A stretch of DNA of 64,000 nt. Origin: Holophagae bacterium (GTDB lineage: Bacteria > Acidobacteriota > Holophagae > Acanthopleuribacterales > Acanthopleuribacteraceae). The stretch covers positions 19,782 to 83,781 of the forward strand of contig JAUIFE010000035.1 in NCBI GenBank assembly GCA_030429565.1, written 5' to 3'. Of the stretch, positions 1-9,025 are shown piece by piece. Position numbers and translations under genes: made by a program. The stretch's first letter is position 1. Every line of letters begins with the position of its first letter. The notes beneath the pieces are model-generated. The model worked only from the letters and a program-made list of their open reading frames with translations. It was not told the origin of the DNA and searched no databases.

Positions 1-458
1 AAATCTTTGCGGTTTTGCACCTTATCGGCGATGAGTAATTTTCGGACGGCGGTGTCGATGGTGAATGATGGTGGCTCTATTTCGTCATTGAGGTGATTCG
101 GGCGGAAGGCCTCGGCTTGAACCGCGAACCGCCATGCGAGTGCCACTGCATCGGCCGCCAATGGGAACCTCGTTTGTAGAAGCCAGGTGTCGCGTGGTCC
201 TTGCGGTTCGGTCAGTCTGTAGGAGGCGGCGGTAGGCCGTGCGCCGAAGTGGTAGCTGATTTGGGCCGGCGCGTGGAGGCAAAACGCCTCAGCTTCGACC
301 TGGGTTGCTTGGAGAGCCTGCAGAATCATCAATCCTTCGTCAATGTGGTTGCGGTGTGGAACTTTGGAGCGCCGGGTACGGCGGCTAGCGTAAATCGTTT
401 CGATTAAGCGGCGATGGGGATTGTCGGGGTCGAGTACCGAGAAACCGGCATGAGTCAC
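1..458 (-). CDS. Partial hypothetical protein, possible HD-like family (3' end outside window)
   Basis: An open minus-strand frame runs from a GTG at 458 to the left edge without a stop, giving about 152 residues. GGGAGG lies just upstream of the GTG with short spacing (4 nt). The translated segment contains HRNHIDEGLMIL followed by AFCLHAPAQ, about residues 35-65. I associate this pattern of closely spaced His/Asp/Glu with small HD-like proteins, but this is memory-based pattern recognition, so the family is tentative. It lies downstream of rsgA on the same strand, separated by a terminator-like hairpin, so it is probably a separate transcript. The C-terminus is not visible and no function can be assigned. 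Confidence 0.5.
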   Translation of the reverse strand, partial: MTHAGFSVLDPDNPHRRLIETIYASRRTRRSKVPHRNHIDEGLMILQALQATQVEAEAFCLHAPAQISYHFGARPTAASYRLTEPQGPRDTWLLQTRFPLAADAVALAWRFAVQAEAFRPNHLNDEIEPPSFTIDTAVRKLLIADKVQNRKD

Positions 459-479
459 GGGGCCTCCCTTTGGCACAAA

Positions 480-509
480 AGTAGGGCGCGCTGTTCAACG
501 CGCCCTACT
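480..509 (-). terminator. Hairpin terminator after rsgA
   Basis: Perfect 11-bp inverted repeat (AGTAGGGCGCG / CGCGCCCTACT) with an 8-nt loop, followed on the minus strand by TTTTG. It sits about 70 bp beyond the rsgA stop codon and just upstream of the next minus-strand gene. Confidence 0.6.
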
Positions 510-580
510 GTGGCAATATGGGCAAACAGCGAGTGGGCCGTGCCTGACGGGTTCAGGTCACGGCATCGGTTGCTTGCGGG

Positions 581-1651
581 TTAGCGGTTTTTGACGTTGC
601 GGATGTGTTTATGCAGAGACTTCTCGCGCTGCTTGCGGGCGAGTCGACCGCTGAGCGTTTGAAGTTCGTCGAGGCGTTGGACCTCCTTCTGCATTTTGCG
701 GTAGTTGTCGAAGCGGCGCTTGTCGAGGCTGCCGTCCGCCAGTGCGGCGTTTACGGCGCAGCCAGGTTCGCCTTCGTGGTGACAGTCGCGGAAACGACAA
801 TTCTCGCCGAGCAGTGATACCTCGTGGAACAATTCGGCCAAGGCTTCTTCCGACGACCACAGACCCAATTCGCGCAGGCCTGGCGTGTCGATCAACAAAG
901 CGCCGTTGGGTAGGCGAAACAGTTCTCTGTGGGTGGTAGTGTGGCGGCCGCGTTGGTCCTGGTCGCGGACGGCGCCGGTTTCTTGATGGGTTTGGGTTAA
1001 TAGGGCGTTGGTTAAGGTGGATTTACCCACGCCTGAAGAACCCAGCAAGCAGGCGGTTTCGCCAGGCTTTAAGGTTGCGGCCAAGGCGTCGACGCCGTCG
1101 CCGGTCAAGGCCGAAAGCGGGTAGATCGGGGTGCCGAAGGCTACGGCTTCGGCTTCCTCGTACCAAACGCCGGGATCGTCCTGGAGGTCACACTTACTGA
1201 GAATGACGGCGGGTTTGGCGCCGCTCTCCCATACCAAGGTCAGATAGCGTTCAAGTCGGGCCGGGTTCCAGTCGCGATTAAGCGAGGAAACAATCCAAAC
1301 CCAATCGACATTGGCGACGAGTACCTGAGCGCTGTTGGCGCCGGCGGCCTTGCGCGTGAGGGTAGAGCGACGGGGCAAAAGCCGGTCGATGACGAGGTCT
1401 TCGTCGACACCGGGCGTGCCGTGCCACCCAACCCAATCACCGGTGACGGGTTGGCTTTCGGCATGATGGTGAAAGCGACCGGCGGTGACGGCACGAAAAA
1501 CGCCGACCTGGGTGGCCAGTTCGAATCGTCCGCGATAAACGGCGGTGATACGACCTGGTTGCTCATGGTCGTGAAAATGGGCACGAACGGCGTCGTTGAG
1601 GCCCCAAGCGTCGAGATGATGGAAAGAAGAATGAGACTGATTGCTTGTCAT
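581..1651 (-). CDS. rsgA: Ribosome small-subunit-dependent GTPase RsgA (YjeQ)
   Basis: A circularly permuted GTPase that acts in late maturation of the 30S subunit. An N-terminal OB-like part (about residues 20-105) is followed by G-motifs in permuted order: SKCD at about 152-155 (the G4 motif, SKxD instead of NKxD), the P-loop GSSGVGKSTL at about 204-213 and DTPG at about 255-258. A C-terminal zinc knuckle follows with Cys at about 285, 290 and 298 and His at 292. The length of 356 aa fits the family. I chose the ATG at 1651, where GGGAG lies about 13 nt upstream. An in-frame ATG at 1732 would add 27 residues that do not look like the family and has no ribosome-binding site. Cytosolic, monocistronic in appearance. 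Confidence 0.93.
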   Translation of the reverse strand: MTSNQSHSSFHHLDAWGLNDAVRAHFHDHEQPGRITAVYRGRFELATQVGVFRAVTAGRFHHHAESQPVTGDWVGWHGTPGVDEDLVIDRLLPRRSTLTRKAAGANSAQVLVANVDWVWIVSSLNRDWNPARLERYLTLVWESGAKPAVILSKCDLQDDPGVWYEEAEAVAFGTPIYPLSALTGDGVDALAATLKPGETACLLGSSGVGKSTLTNALLTQTHQETGAVRDQDQRGRHTTTHRELFRLPNGALLIDTPGLRELGLWSSEEALAELFHEVSLLGENCRFRDCHHEGEPGCAVNAALADGSLDKRRFDNYRKMQKEVQRLDELQTLSGRLARKQREKSLHKHIRNVKNR

Positions 1652-2170
1652 GACTAAAAATACGCTCCCAAATGGTGGTCGCGAAAAAACACCCCTTACT
1701 GTTCGATTGCCGAACAGACGTACTGACGCCATACCGTTGTGTCTACGGTTTTTCTATGGCGGCTAGGGTTGATCTTTTCAGTTCAATCCCGGGCACGATT
1801 GAATTGTCGGGGGTGTTCTAAACAAGCATAAAGTCAACGTCTCAAAAAAATCATCGATCCCCCTAAACATAGACGCGCGCGGGCGAATCGTCAACGGTCG
1901 TGCGCGTTAGGGTGGGCGGAAAGGGGTAATCAGCGCAGATTGGCAGAGAGTCCTTCAGGGAAAGTGTTTTGTTTTAAGTGGATTAAGTGAAATCTTTACT
2001 TTTTGTCACCGCTTTCTGAAAAATAATGCGCGTTTTTGAATTGGTGACGCGTCTACTCAAAGTTTGTGACCCTTCACGCCGGCATTTTTCGCCTTACGGC
2101 TCGATTTCCCCAGGGATCGAATCGCTTCTCATGCCGCGGGTTACCTATGCGTAAACCGAGGAGGAAAATT
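1652..2170. other. Intergenic region, divergent promoters expected
   Basis: Between the divergent rsgA and the 2171 gene. It is AT-richer than its surroundings and shows no convincing coding frame or RNA. Promoters for both neighbours must lie here, but I cannot point to definite boxes. Confidence 0.4.
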
Positions 2171-2806
2171 GTGGAGTTTCTTATTCAAGTCAAGCAACAC
2201 GGAGAGGTTTGTCTCTATGCCGCAAAGGTGGCGAAACCCTTCCGCAAACAAATCAATCGCGCGTTGGGTGTGCTCGAAGCATTGACCCAGCAGCAGTTCC
2301 AAGAATTTTATCTACCACTGATTCAATCGACCTCGCCACGCTGTTACATTTTGTCGGAGTCCGACGTTTTGTTGTGCATTGAAAGCGAATTGGGTTTGCT
2401 CTTGCTGGTGGCGGCGGCCAATGGTTCCCTCGCTTACTCGTTTGTCGAAGAAAAACCACGTCCCAGTGTGGCCTCGCCCTTTTCGGCGTCCCTCGAACGG
2501 GGTGGTGACCATTTCGGCAGTTGTTACAACCTCATCGCTAAACCCAGCGCGGCGATGAGCAACACCAAACAATTGATGGCCCAAGGTTTTGAACCGGCCT
2601 ATCGCGGCCAATTCTCGCGCTGGCGCCACGCGGTGGCGTTGTTTCAGGATCCCCATCCTTGCATCGAACGCAATTTTGGCGAGCCGACCTTTACCCCGCG
2701 CGGTTCTCTGTTGCACAGCTTTTCCCACTGGTGGCAAACGCCGGCGGATCAATCGGTTTTTACCGGCGCGGCGACCCATTTGCGCTTGGTCGGGGGTGAA
2801 TGGTAA
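2171..2806 (+). CDS. Hypothetical protein, 211 aa
   Basis: The start is taken as the GTG at 2171 because GAGGAGG lies 7 nt upstream. A longer in-frame version from 2066 lacks such a site. The protein begins VEFLIQVKQHGEVCLY and has no signal peptide or membrane segment. A mildly hydrophobic stretch (SELGLLLLVAAANGSLAYSF) looks like core beta structure. The C-terminal half is rich in Phe, Trp and His. I do not recognise a family. It is convergent with the sensor kinase gene that ends at 2834, with a GC-rich hairpin at 2825-2851 between them. Function unknown. Confidence 0.7.
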   Translation: MEFLIQVKQHGEVCLYAAKVAKPFRKQINRALGVLEALTQQQFQEFYLPLIQSTSPRCYILSESDVLLCIESELGLLLLVAAANGSLAYSFVEEKPRPSVASPFSASLERGGDHFGSCYNLIAKPSAAMSNTKQLMAQGFEPAYRGQFSRWRHAVALFQDPHPCIERNFGEPTFTPRGSLLHSFSHWWQTPADQSVFTGAATHLRLVGGEW

Positions 2807-2824
2807 ATAGCACCCCCGTTATGA

Positions 2825-2851
2825 CGCGCCGCCTCATGCTATGGCGGCGCG
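2825..2851. terminator. GC hairpin between convergent genes
   Basis: CGCGCCGCC and GGCGGCGCG form a 9-bp stem with a 9-nt loop, overlapping the kinase stop codon. There is no clear T-run on either side, so this is only a candidate bidirectional terminator. Confidence 0.3.
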
Positions 2852-5800
2852 CTCGGGCGGGCGATGAAGCGCCATGGCCACCTTGCAGCCGGCACCGGGG
2901 CGCGAGTTAATGGTTAACTCACCGCCGAGGGCGCGGGCGCGTTCGACCATGCCGAGTAACCCGTAACGACCCTTTTGCAACCACCACCAGTGATCCTGCT
3001 GTTGGAAGCCGACGCCGTCGTCGCTTATGACGAGGGTCACGGCGTCGCTTTCACACTGTAATTGAATGTGAATGGTCTGACAGCGCGCGTGTTGGACGGC
3101 GTTGTTGATGGATTCCTGGCAAATGCGGAACATGGCGAGGCGCTGTTCGGGATTGAGGTGTTTGCGGTCTTCGGCGAGGTCGAGGGTGAACTGGAGGCGT
3201 GGGTTTTTTTCCTGCTGGGTTTCGATAAGCGAGCGAATGGCGACACCGAGGCCGAATTGGGTAATCGCGGGTGGGCGCAACTCACCGCAAAGACGGCGCA
3301 ACTGTTGAATGACGCCGCGCAAATAAGTATCGGCCTCGCGGCTCAGCGGTCCGCCCGCGAGCGAGAGGCGCAGTTGCACGGCGTGCAGGTCTTGGATGGG
3401 GCCGTCGTGCAGGTCGCGTGCGATCCGCATGCGTTCGGCCTCGCGTGCTTCACTTTGACCGCGACTCATGGCGGCTTCTTGTTCGGCGCGCTCGACAAAG
3501 AAACGCACTCGCCGTTGCGACCAAGCGCCGACGCCGCCGGCGGTGAGCAGTAGCAAGAGAATGACCAATAAGACCCAAAACCAGCCTCGCTGCCAAAGCG
3601 GCGGCACAACGCGCACATCGATGGCGGCCTCGTGTGGGCTCCATACGCCGTCGCCGTTGGTGGCCCGCACCCGCAGGCGGTAGTCGCCGCCGTTGAGATT
3701 GGTGTAACCGACGAAGCGGCGATCACCGGCTTCAACCCAATCACGGTCGAAACCTTCGAGTTTATAGGCGTAACGAACCTGTTCGGGAAAGGCGAAACCC
3801 AAGGCGGCAAATTCGAAGGAGAAGTAATTTTGGCGGTGATTGAGTTCAAGCCGCGCGAGGGTGGGGAGTTGACCTGGCAGCGGTGTTTCCTGGTTGAAAA
3901 TCCGAAAGTCGGTGAAGGCAACGGAGGGTTGATCGGCGCGGGTTTGAAGCCAATCTGGATGGAAATAATCGAAGCCGGCGGTGCCGGCAAAGATAAGGGT
4001 GCCGTCGGCGGCACGGTCGTAGGCGCCGGCGACATATTCATACTGTAGGCCGTGGCGCGGCCCAAAGCGTTGAATGGTGTCGTCGTCGGGGTTAAGGCGG
4101 CACAAACCACGCGAGGTGCTGACCCAAACCTGGCCGGCTTGATCAAAGGTGACGCCGTTGACGACATCGGCGGCCAAACCGTCGCGGCGGCGCCAATTGT
4201 CAAAGAGGTCTTGGTTCTGGTCGTAGCGGAACAGGCCGTCGCCTTCGCTGCCGATCCACATACGGCCGTCGCCGTCGCGGGCAAGGACGGTAATGCGTTG
4301 ACCGGGCGTGACCGTGCCGCCGCCACCGAGCGCGCGTTGGAAGCGACCATCGGTGGGGTCGAGACGGTTGACGCCGCCACCGACGGTACCGACCCACAGG
4401 CGACCGTCGTCGTCGTGTTGTAGCGCCATGACTTGGCCGTGGCTGAGCGCGTTGGGGTCGGCGGCGTCGGCACGGTAACGGGTAAAGCGTTGCTCGGCGC
4501 GGGAGAAATGAACGAGGCCGGCGCCGTAGGTGGCCAGCCACAGGCCGTCGCCGTCGGGCAGGATACGCACGACGGAGTAAATGGGTCGTTCGCCTGGATC
4601 GGCGGCCCAGCGGAAGGATTGCATGCCGCCGCCGGCGGGATCGTAGCGCACGAGACCGCGACGCCACACGCCCAGCCACAAAATACCATGTTCGTCCTGG
4701 TAAAGATGGGTGATTAGTTGCGGTGCTGCTTCGCCGGCATCGGCGGCGGGCACGACCGAGGTTAGTTGTTTGGTGATTGGGTCGAAGTACTGCAAACCCT
4801 TGCCCCAAGTACCCAGCCAATAACCGCCGTCGGCGGCGACGGCGACACTGGTATAAATGGTTTGTTTGCCGGCCGCGCCGGGTTCGCCGCCGACATGGAC
4901 GAAGGGGGTCAGGTTGGGGACGGCCTTGAGGAGACCGCGCGCGGCGGTGCCAATCCACACGTTGCCGGCGGTGTCTTCAAACAAAGACCAAACGCGGATA
5001 TCGCTTTGGACCTGTTGATTACCACCGCTTTCGTATACCTTGCCAAAGGTGCCGGTAGCCAGGTCGAACAATTGCACGCCGTGACTCATGGTGCCGATCC
5101 AAAGGCGTTGATCACGGTCGAAAAGCAAACACCACAAGCGGTTGGAAAGCAGGCCGGCGGGTTGATCAGGGTTGTGGGTCCAGTGTTCGACGACGCGGCC
5201 GCCGGCGTCGACGCGGTACAAACCGGCATTGAGCGAAGCGACCCACAAATCGCCCGCGGGACCCCAGACCAAATCCATGATTTGAATGGGTTTATCGATG
5301 TTGCTCGGCAAGGGCACGGCCCGCGCGACATTGTCGACCGGTTTGTGCCACAAGCCGTCTTCGGTACCGAGCCACAGGTCGCCGCTTTCTCCCTGCGCCA
5401 GTGCGTGAATGTGGTTGGCGGCTTTTTGATCGGGTTGGCCGAGCCACAGCGCCGGCGCGAGAACGCCGTCGACGACGGCGGTTAAACCGGCACCGAGTGT
5501 GGCGACCCACATGCGATCTTCATCTTCCAGGAAGTCAGTGACGGCGGCGAACTTGCGGCCGTCGAGGGTTTGCTCGGGCAAATAGGCGTTCACTGATTGA
5601 TCGACCGGGTTCCAAACGCCGAAGCCACCGTCGCGGGTGCCGAACCACAGGCGGCCTGTGCGGTCGAAAGTCAGTGTTTGTAATACGTTGCCGACCAGCG
5701 CCGGCGCGTTGACCTGGTCTGGGTTGGTTTTGCGGAAAACGCGGAAATCGTAGCCGTCAAAGCGGTTGAGGCCGTCCTGGGTGGCGAACCACAGAAACCC

Positions 5801-5983
5801 GTGTTGGTCCTGAGCTGTCGCTAGAACGCCGGCCTGGGACAGACCTTGCTCGAGACCGATCTGGTGGACCAGCCACTGCGCCTCGGGTTGAGGCGGTGCA
5901 CTTGGCTTCGTTTGGGCGTTTGCCGACGCGGCCACCAACGCGAACACGGCAACCAAGTGAACGGACAATCGAAACAACGGCAT
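2834..5983 (-). CDS. Periplasmic propeller sensor histidine kinase (Reg_prop / Y_Y_Y / HisKA_3)
   Basis: 1049 aa. An N-terminal signal segment (MPLFRLSVHLVAVFALVAASANA) leads into about 650 residues of two-component-regulator propeller repeats of the type GxLWxGTxxGGLxRxDP. A Y_Y_Y-like beta domain (YAYKLEGFDRDW...) and one membrane segment (WFWVLLVILLLLLTAGGVGAW, about residue 790) follow. The cytoplasmic part is a NarL-type kinase: H-box ARDLHDGPIQ with phospho-acceptor His about residue 859, N-box NAVQHA, and G-boxes DDGVGF and GRYGLLGM. The ATG at 5983 has GGAG 6 nt upstream, and an in-frame GTG at 5995 is less likely. It should phosphorylate a LuxR/NarL-type regulator, but none is encoded nearby. 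The ligand is unknown. In other bacteria such propeller sensors often sense polymer breakdown products. Confidence 0.88.
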   Translation of the reverse strand: MPLFRLSVHLVAVFALVAASANAQTKPSAPPQPEAQWLVHQIGLEQGLSQAGVLATAQDQHGFLWFATQDGLNRFDGYDFRVFRKTNPDQVNAPALVGNVLQTLTFDRTGRLWFGTRDGGFGVWNPVDQSVNAYLPEQTLDGRKFAAVTDFLEDEDRMWVATLGAGLTAVVDGVLAPALWLGQPDQKAANHIHALAQGESGDLWLGTEDGLWHKPVDNVARAVPLPSNIDKPIQIMDLVWGPAGDLWVASLNAGLYRVDAGGRVVEHWTHNPDQPAGLLSNRLWCLLFDRDQRLWIGTMSHGVQLFDLATGTFGKVYESGGNQQVQSDIRVWSLFEDTAGNVWIGTAARGLLKAVPNLTPFVHVGGEPGAAGKQTIYTSVAVAADGGYWLGTWGKGLQYFDPITKQLTSVVPAADAGEAAPQLITHLYQDEHGILWLGVWRRGLVRYDPAGGGMQSFRWAADPGERPIYSVVRILPDGDGLWLATYGAGLVHFSRAEQRFTRYRADAADPNALSHGQVMALQHDDDGRLWVGTVGGGVNRLDPTDGRFQRALGGGGTVTPGQRITVLARDGDGRMWIGSEGDGLFRYDQNQDLFDNWRRRDGLAADVVNGVTFDQAGQVWVSTSRGLCRLNPDDDTIQRFGPRHGLQYEYVAGAYDRAADGTLIFAGTAGFDYFHPDWLQTRADQPSVAFTDFRIFNQETPLPGQLPTLARLELNHRQNYFSFEFAALGFAFPEQVRYAYKLEGFDRDWVEAGDRRFVGYTNLNGGDYRLRVRATNGDGVWSPHEAAIDVRVVPPLWQRGWFWVLLVILLLLLTAGGVGAWSQRRVRFFVERAEQEAAMSRGQSEAREAERMRIARDLHDGPIQDLHAVQLRLSLAGGPLSREADTYLRGVIQQLRRLCGELRPPAITQFGLGVAIRSLIETQQEKNPRLQFTLDLAEDRKHLNPEQRLAMFRICQESINNAVQHARCQTIHIQLQCESDAVTLVISDDGVGFQQQDHWWWLQKGRYGLLGMVERARALGGELTINSRPGAGCKVAMALHRPPERAAIA

Positions 5984-6066
5984 GGGACACTCCACGGGAA
6001 AACGCGCGACCGGCGCGGCGGCCGGTCGCGACTTGGGGTATGGGGCGAACCCCGGTCTATGCTTGC

Positions 6067-8622
6067 CTAATCAAGGCGGATGCGCAACAGGTTCAGGACG
6101 GAACGCTGCGCGGGCCAGCCTGGCAAGGCTTGGTTGAGATCTTTGCGATCATTGACGCCGTCGCCGTTGAAGTCGTGGCCTTCGGGGTTGATCAACAGCT
6201 TGCCGACCATGCTGGTCGTGCGGCCGTGGCGGTCCGTGACGGTCAAGCGGAAATGGCGGTCGGCGGGTGGGATGGGATCCCAAATAATGCGTCCCGACAA
6301 ACTGATGATTTGGCCACTTTCCGTGTCCTCCCAACGGAAGGCGGTCGGTGTGATGTCTTTGGCGATGCGCGCGGTGATCACGACCGGCGTCACACCTTGC
6401 ACGGTCACCGGCGCCACCGTGGCCAAGGCGCCTTGGGCGACTTCGGCTTTGCCGAGCACACGCAACGACAGCGGCGGCCCGGGATCGACGATTTCGCCGT
6501 CTTCGACGCCATCGGCTTCCAGAAAGGCCTGCGGTGCGGCTGCCAGCAAACCGTTCCAGTTAATTTGGTCGCTGTCCATCACGGCATTGCTTAGGTCAAC
6601 GGTGAGTTTGGTGTCGACCGGTGTGTGGGCGCCTTGGTTTTCACGGGTGTTGGCGGGCAGGTTGCTCCAACCGGCTTGAAAATCGGCACCGTTTTGGCCG
6701 CTGCTGGTCTGCGCGCTAATGCCGATCGACCAAGTAACCGGCCGTTCGGGCGTCGGGGCCAAGGCGTCGCCGCGTTGGTTTTGCAGCCAGGTGTTGCTGG
6801 GCCGGCTGAACCGCAGCCAGATCGCTTTTTCGCCGGCAATCCAGCGCACAATGGCCGCACTGTCGGGCGGGGCGACCACTTGGATGCCGTCGCGGTTGCC
6901 GCGCAGCCGCAATGCCAAGTAAATCGGATCAGCGCCTTGGGCGACCTGGGTTTCACACAACAGGGCCTCATTGTCGAGTTCGAGCCGCATGTAAAGGGGT
7001 TGGCTTGGTGTGGCTTCGCTGTAAAGATCGTCATTGATCTCCATGGTCAGGTTGCCGGTCTCTTCACAGCGGCCGGTGGGATTGACGGTTTTGATCAAAC
7101 TGGTGAGGAGCAGGCCGCGCGATCCGGCTGGGTTGCCGCCCGCCAATTGGGCAATCACGTCGGCGGTGCTAAATCCCAAAAAAATGCCCGGGTTGATATC
7201 CGTTTCGTCGGGACTGGTGGTGATATTGCTTGATTCCAGCCAGTTGCGAGCTTCGAGGAAGAGGTTTGGATCGAGACTGGACAGGGTTGCGCTGCGAATG
7301 TCAACGCCTAGATTGGTGTCGACGGGAGCTTCGCTGTTGCCGTTGCGGTTACCAGGCAGGTTGGCGCGATTTGTGGCATGCAAGGGCGCCATGGTGGCCT
7401 CCGAAGTGGCCGCGTCCACGCCGACCTGGACGAAGAACCGCACCTCTTCGAAGGGACGGTCCGGTTCGCCGATGGGGTACAGCCATTGGATTGGCGGGCT
7501 CTGAATGCGTAACCACACGGCGCGTTCACCGGCGCGCCACCGCACGATTTGGACCGCGTCCGACGGTGCTTCCATCGCCCAATTGCCGTCGTCCTCGCCG
7601 AGGCCGACGGCAAGGGAGATAGGGTCGCCGCCGCTGATTGGGTCGACCCGCGTTTCACAGAGACGGGCACCGGACGCCAGTTCCAGTTGCAGGTACAAGG
7701 GGGATTCGATTTCGGCTTGGGGGACGGCGATGCTGTTGAACCACAGGGTGGCCTGGCCGGCGGGTGCACAGGCTTCGTTTTTGCCCATCGTGGTGGCTTC
7801 GGCCTCAAGCAACAGGGGTTCCTGGTGATCAGGCGGCTCGCTGACGACGAAAAAGAGGGGGACGGGGGCGATTTCACTGGTTTGCACGACCTGGCCGGGA
7901 TCGATTTGATCGGGGTCCTCGGTGCTTTCGACGCCGGTCGCGTTTTCCACCAAATCGACCTGTAGATCCAGCGAGTTGCCAGGCATCGTTTGCACGCCGT
8001 TGAGGTTGATCTGCAAGGGCGTCGGTGCCTCATTGCGCAGATCGGGTTCTGATTGCTGAAGACGCGTATTAAACGGCAGGTTGGCCCATTGGTTTTGGTA
8101 AGCGGGCAGGTTGAATTCCAGTGATTGGCCCAGCTCCAAGCCCAGGCTGAAGGCGACGATTGGGATGTTGCCGTTGGGGTCGTCTAAACCGGTAACCCAT
8201 TCGCCAAAAGCGGTGTCAAAGCGAATCCAAATGGTGTCCTCACCGGCGCGCCAACGCACAATTTGTACACTGGTCGGCGGGGCGATGACGCGTTCCATCC
8301 CGGAGATTGGGACGATGAGGCTAACGGCCAGGTTAATCGGCGCTTGACCCGCGCCCACCAGGGTTTCCCGCAACTGCATCGGCGCCGGCAAACGCATGCG
8401 CAGGTGACGGGGATGGTCGTTGGAAACATCCAGGAGTTCGATGCCGTCGAGGTGAACTTCGAGCATGGCGCCGAGAGCGACGGTCTGGTCGGGCGTTAGT
8501 TCGCGGGGCTGGGGGAGAATGAAGATACCGGCGTTGAGCGGGGTTAGGCATAAAACGCCGATCAGCCACAGCGAAGGCCGTCGTATCGGGTTGGAGCTTC
8601 TCGGGATATAGGACAACGGCAT
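6067..8622 (-). CDS. Exported protein with three repeated beta modules and a calcium-loop C-terminus
   Basis: About 851 aa. A basic N-terminus and hydrophobic segment (SLWLIGVLCLTPLNAGIF) form a signal peptide. Three diverged modules each contain a line like VQIVRWRAGEDTIWIRF (VQIVRWRAGERAVWLRI, AAIVRWIAGEKAIWLRF) followed by NLPxNxR, suggesting roughly 200-residue repeats. The C-terminus carries a single EF-loop (DFNGDGVNDRKDL) and LPGW, almost the same ending as the 9022-11667 protein. Start choice is awkward: GAGGAGG directly abuts the ATG at 8622, while a TTG two codons later (8616) has ideal 6-nt spacing and may be the true start. A still longer frame begins at a GTG at 8748 but its N-terminus is not signal-like. 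Function unknown, probably surface or extracellular. Confidence 0.75.
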   Translation of the reverse strand: MPLSYIPRSSNPIRRPSLWLIGVLCLTPLNAGIFILPQPRELTPDQTVALGAMLEVHLDGIELLDVSNDHPRHLRMRLPAPMQLRETLVGAGQAPINLAVSLIVPISGMERVIAPPTSVQIVRWRAGEDTIWIRFDTAFGEWVTGLDDPNGNIPIVAFSLGLELGQSLEFNLPAYQNQWANLPFNTRLQQSEPDLRNEAPTPLQINLNGVQTMPGNSLDLQVDLVENATGVESTEDPDQIDPGQVVQTSEIAPVPLFFVVSEPPDHQEPLLLEAEATTMGKNEACAPAGQATLWFNSIAVPQAEIESPLYLQLELASGARLCETRVDPISGGDPISLAVGLGEDDGNWAMEAPSDAVQIVRWRAGERAVWLRIQSPPIQWLYPIGEPDRPFEEVRFFVQVGVDAATSEATMAPLHATNRANLPGNRNGNSEAPVDTNLGVDIRSATLSSLDPNLFLEARNWLESSNITTSPDETDINPGIFLGFSTADVIAQLAGGNPAGSRGLLLTSLIKTVNPTGRCEETGNLTMEINDDLYSEATPSQPLYMRLELDNEALLCETQVAQGADPIYLALRLRGNRDGIQVVAPPDSAAIVRWIAGEKAIWLRFSRPSNTWLQNQRGDALAPTPERPVTWSIGISAQTSSGQNGADFQAGWSNLPANTRENQGAHTPVDTKLTVDLSNAVMDSDQINWNGLLAAAPQAFLEADGVEDGEIVDPGPPLSLRVLGKAEVAQGALATVAPVTVQGVTPVVITARIAKDITPTAFRWEDTESGQIISLSGRIIWDPIPPADRHFRLTVTDRHGRTTSMVGKLLINPEGHDFNGDGVNDRKDLNQALPGWPAQRSVLNLLRIRLD

Positions 8623-8766
8623 CCTCCTCGGTCGTGCGTTGCGCGGGTGGGTTGACAAAGCGCTGGGCGCTGTTTTCATCAAAGGCAAAAACGCGATCAG
8701 GCTCAATAGGTCAAATGTCACAAACAGCGGTTGTGGGGTTTTGCTCACAGGTGGGGGGTTGGGATC

Positions 8767-8797
8767 AAAAAAAGCCGGAGAATCGAAATTCTCCGGC
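8767..8797 (-). terminator. Rho-independent terminator of the 9022-11667 gene
   Basis: Perfect 10-bp stem GCCGGAGAAT / ATTCTCCGGC with a 4-nt loop, followed on the minus strand by seven T residues. It is about 225 bp past the stop codon, and element copy A (8851-9025) lies inside this 3' region. Confidence 0.85.
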
Positions 8798-8850
8798 GAG
8801 AAGGACCGAGAACCGACGGCTTTCTCTGCTTGACGTCGATTCCCTCTCGG

Positions 8851-9025
8851 TAAATCAAATTTAAGGTGGGCGATTCGGGCGGACGCAACCGCTCAAGAAT
8901 TTGGTGCGACCTGTGTTGGAAAAAGTGAAAGCGTACTTAGGATACGGCCAACATTTTTAGGGCCGGCTGCAGTCCAACGGGTTGGGTGAGTGCGCCGCCA
9001 AGAATTGCTCAGTTCAAAGGATTAG
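8851..9025 (+). repeat. Interspersed structured element, copy A
   Basis: About 175 bp. It shares with the copies at 32345, 59002 and 59405 the blocks TTGGAAAAA (8916), AACATTTTTA, CTGCAGTCCAA, CGCCGCCAAGAATTGC and an end GCTCAGTTCAAAGGATTAG. The left end (TTTAAGGTGGGCGATTCGGG) is imperfectly complementary to the right end. The right end overlaps the stop codon of the minus-strand gene by 4 bp. Boundaries are approximate. The most diverged copy apart from B. Confidence 0.55.

Noticed and set aside
3062..5485. Large open frames antisense to the propeller kinase and to the other GC-rich genes (e.g. 3466-4689, 47817-49466)
   Set aside because: Shadows of strongly biased codon use in the real gene. 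Composition is Arg/Pro/Ala-rich and no start sites fit.
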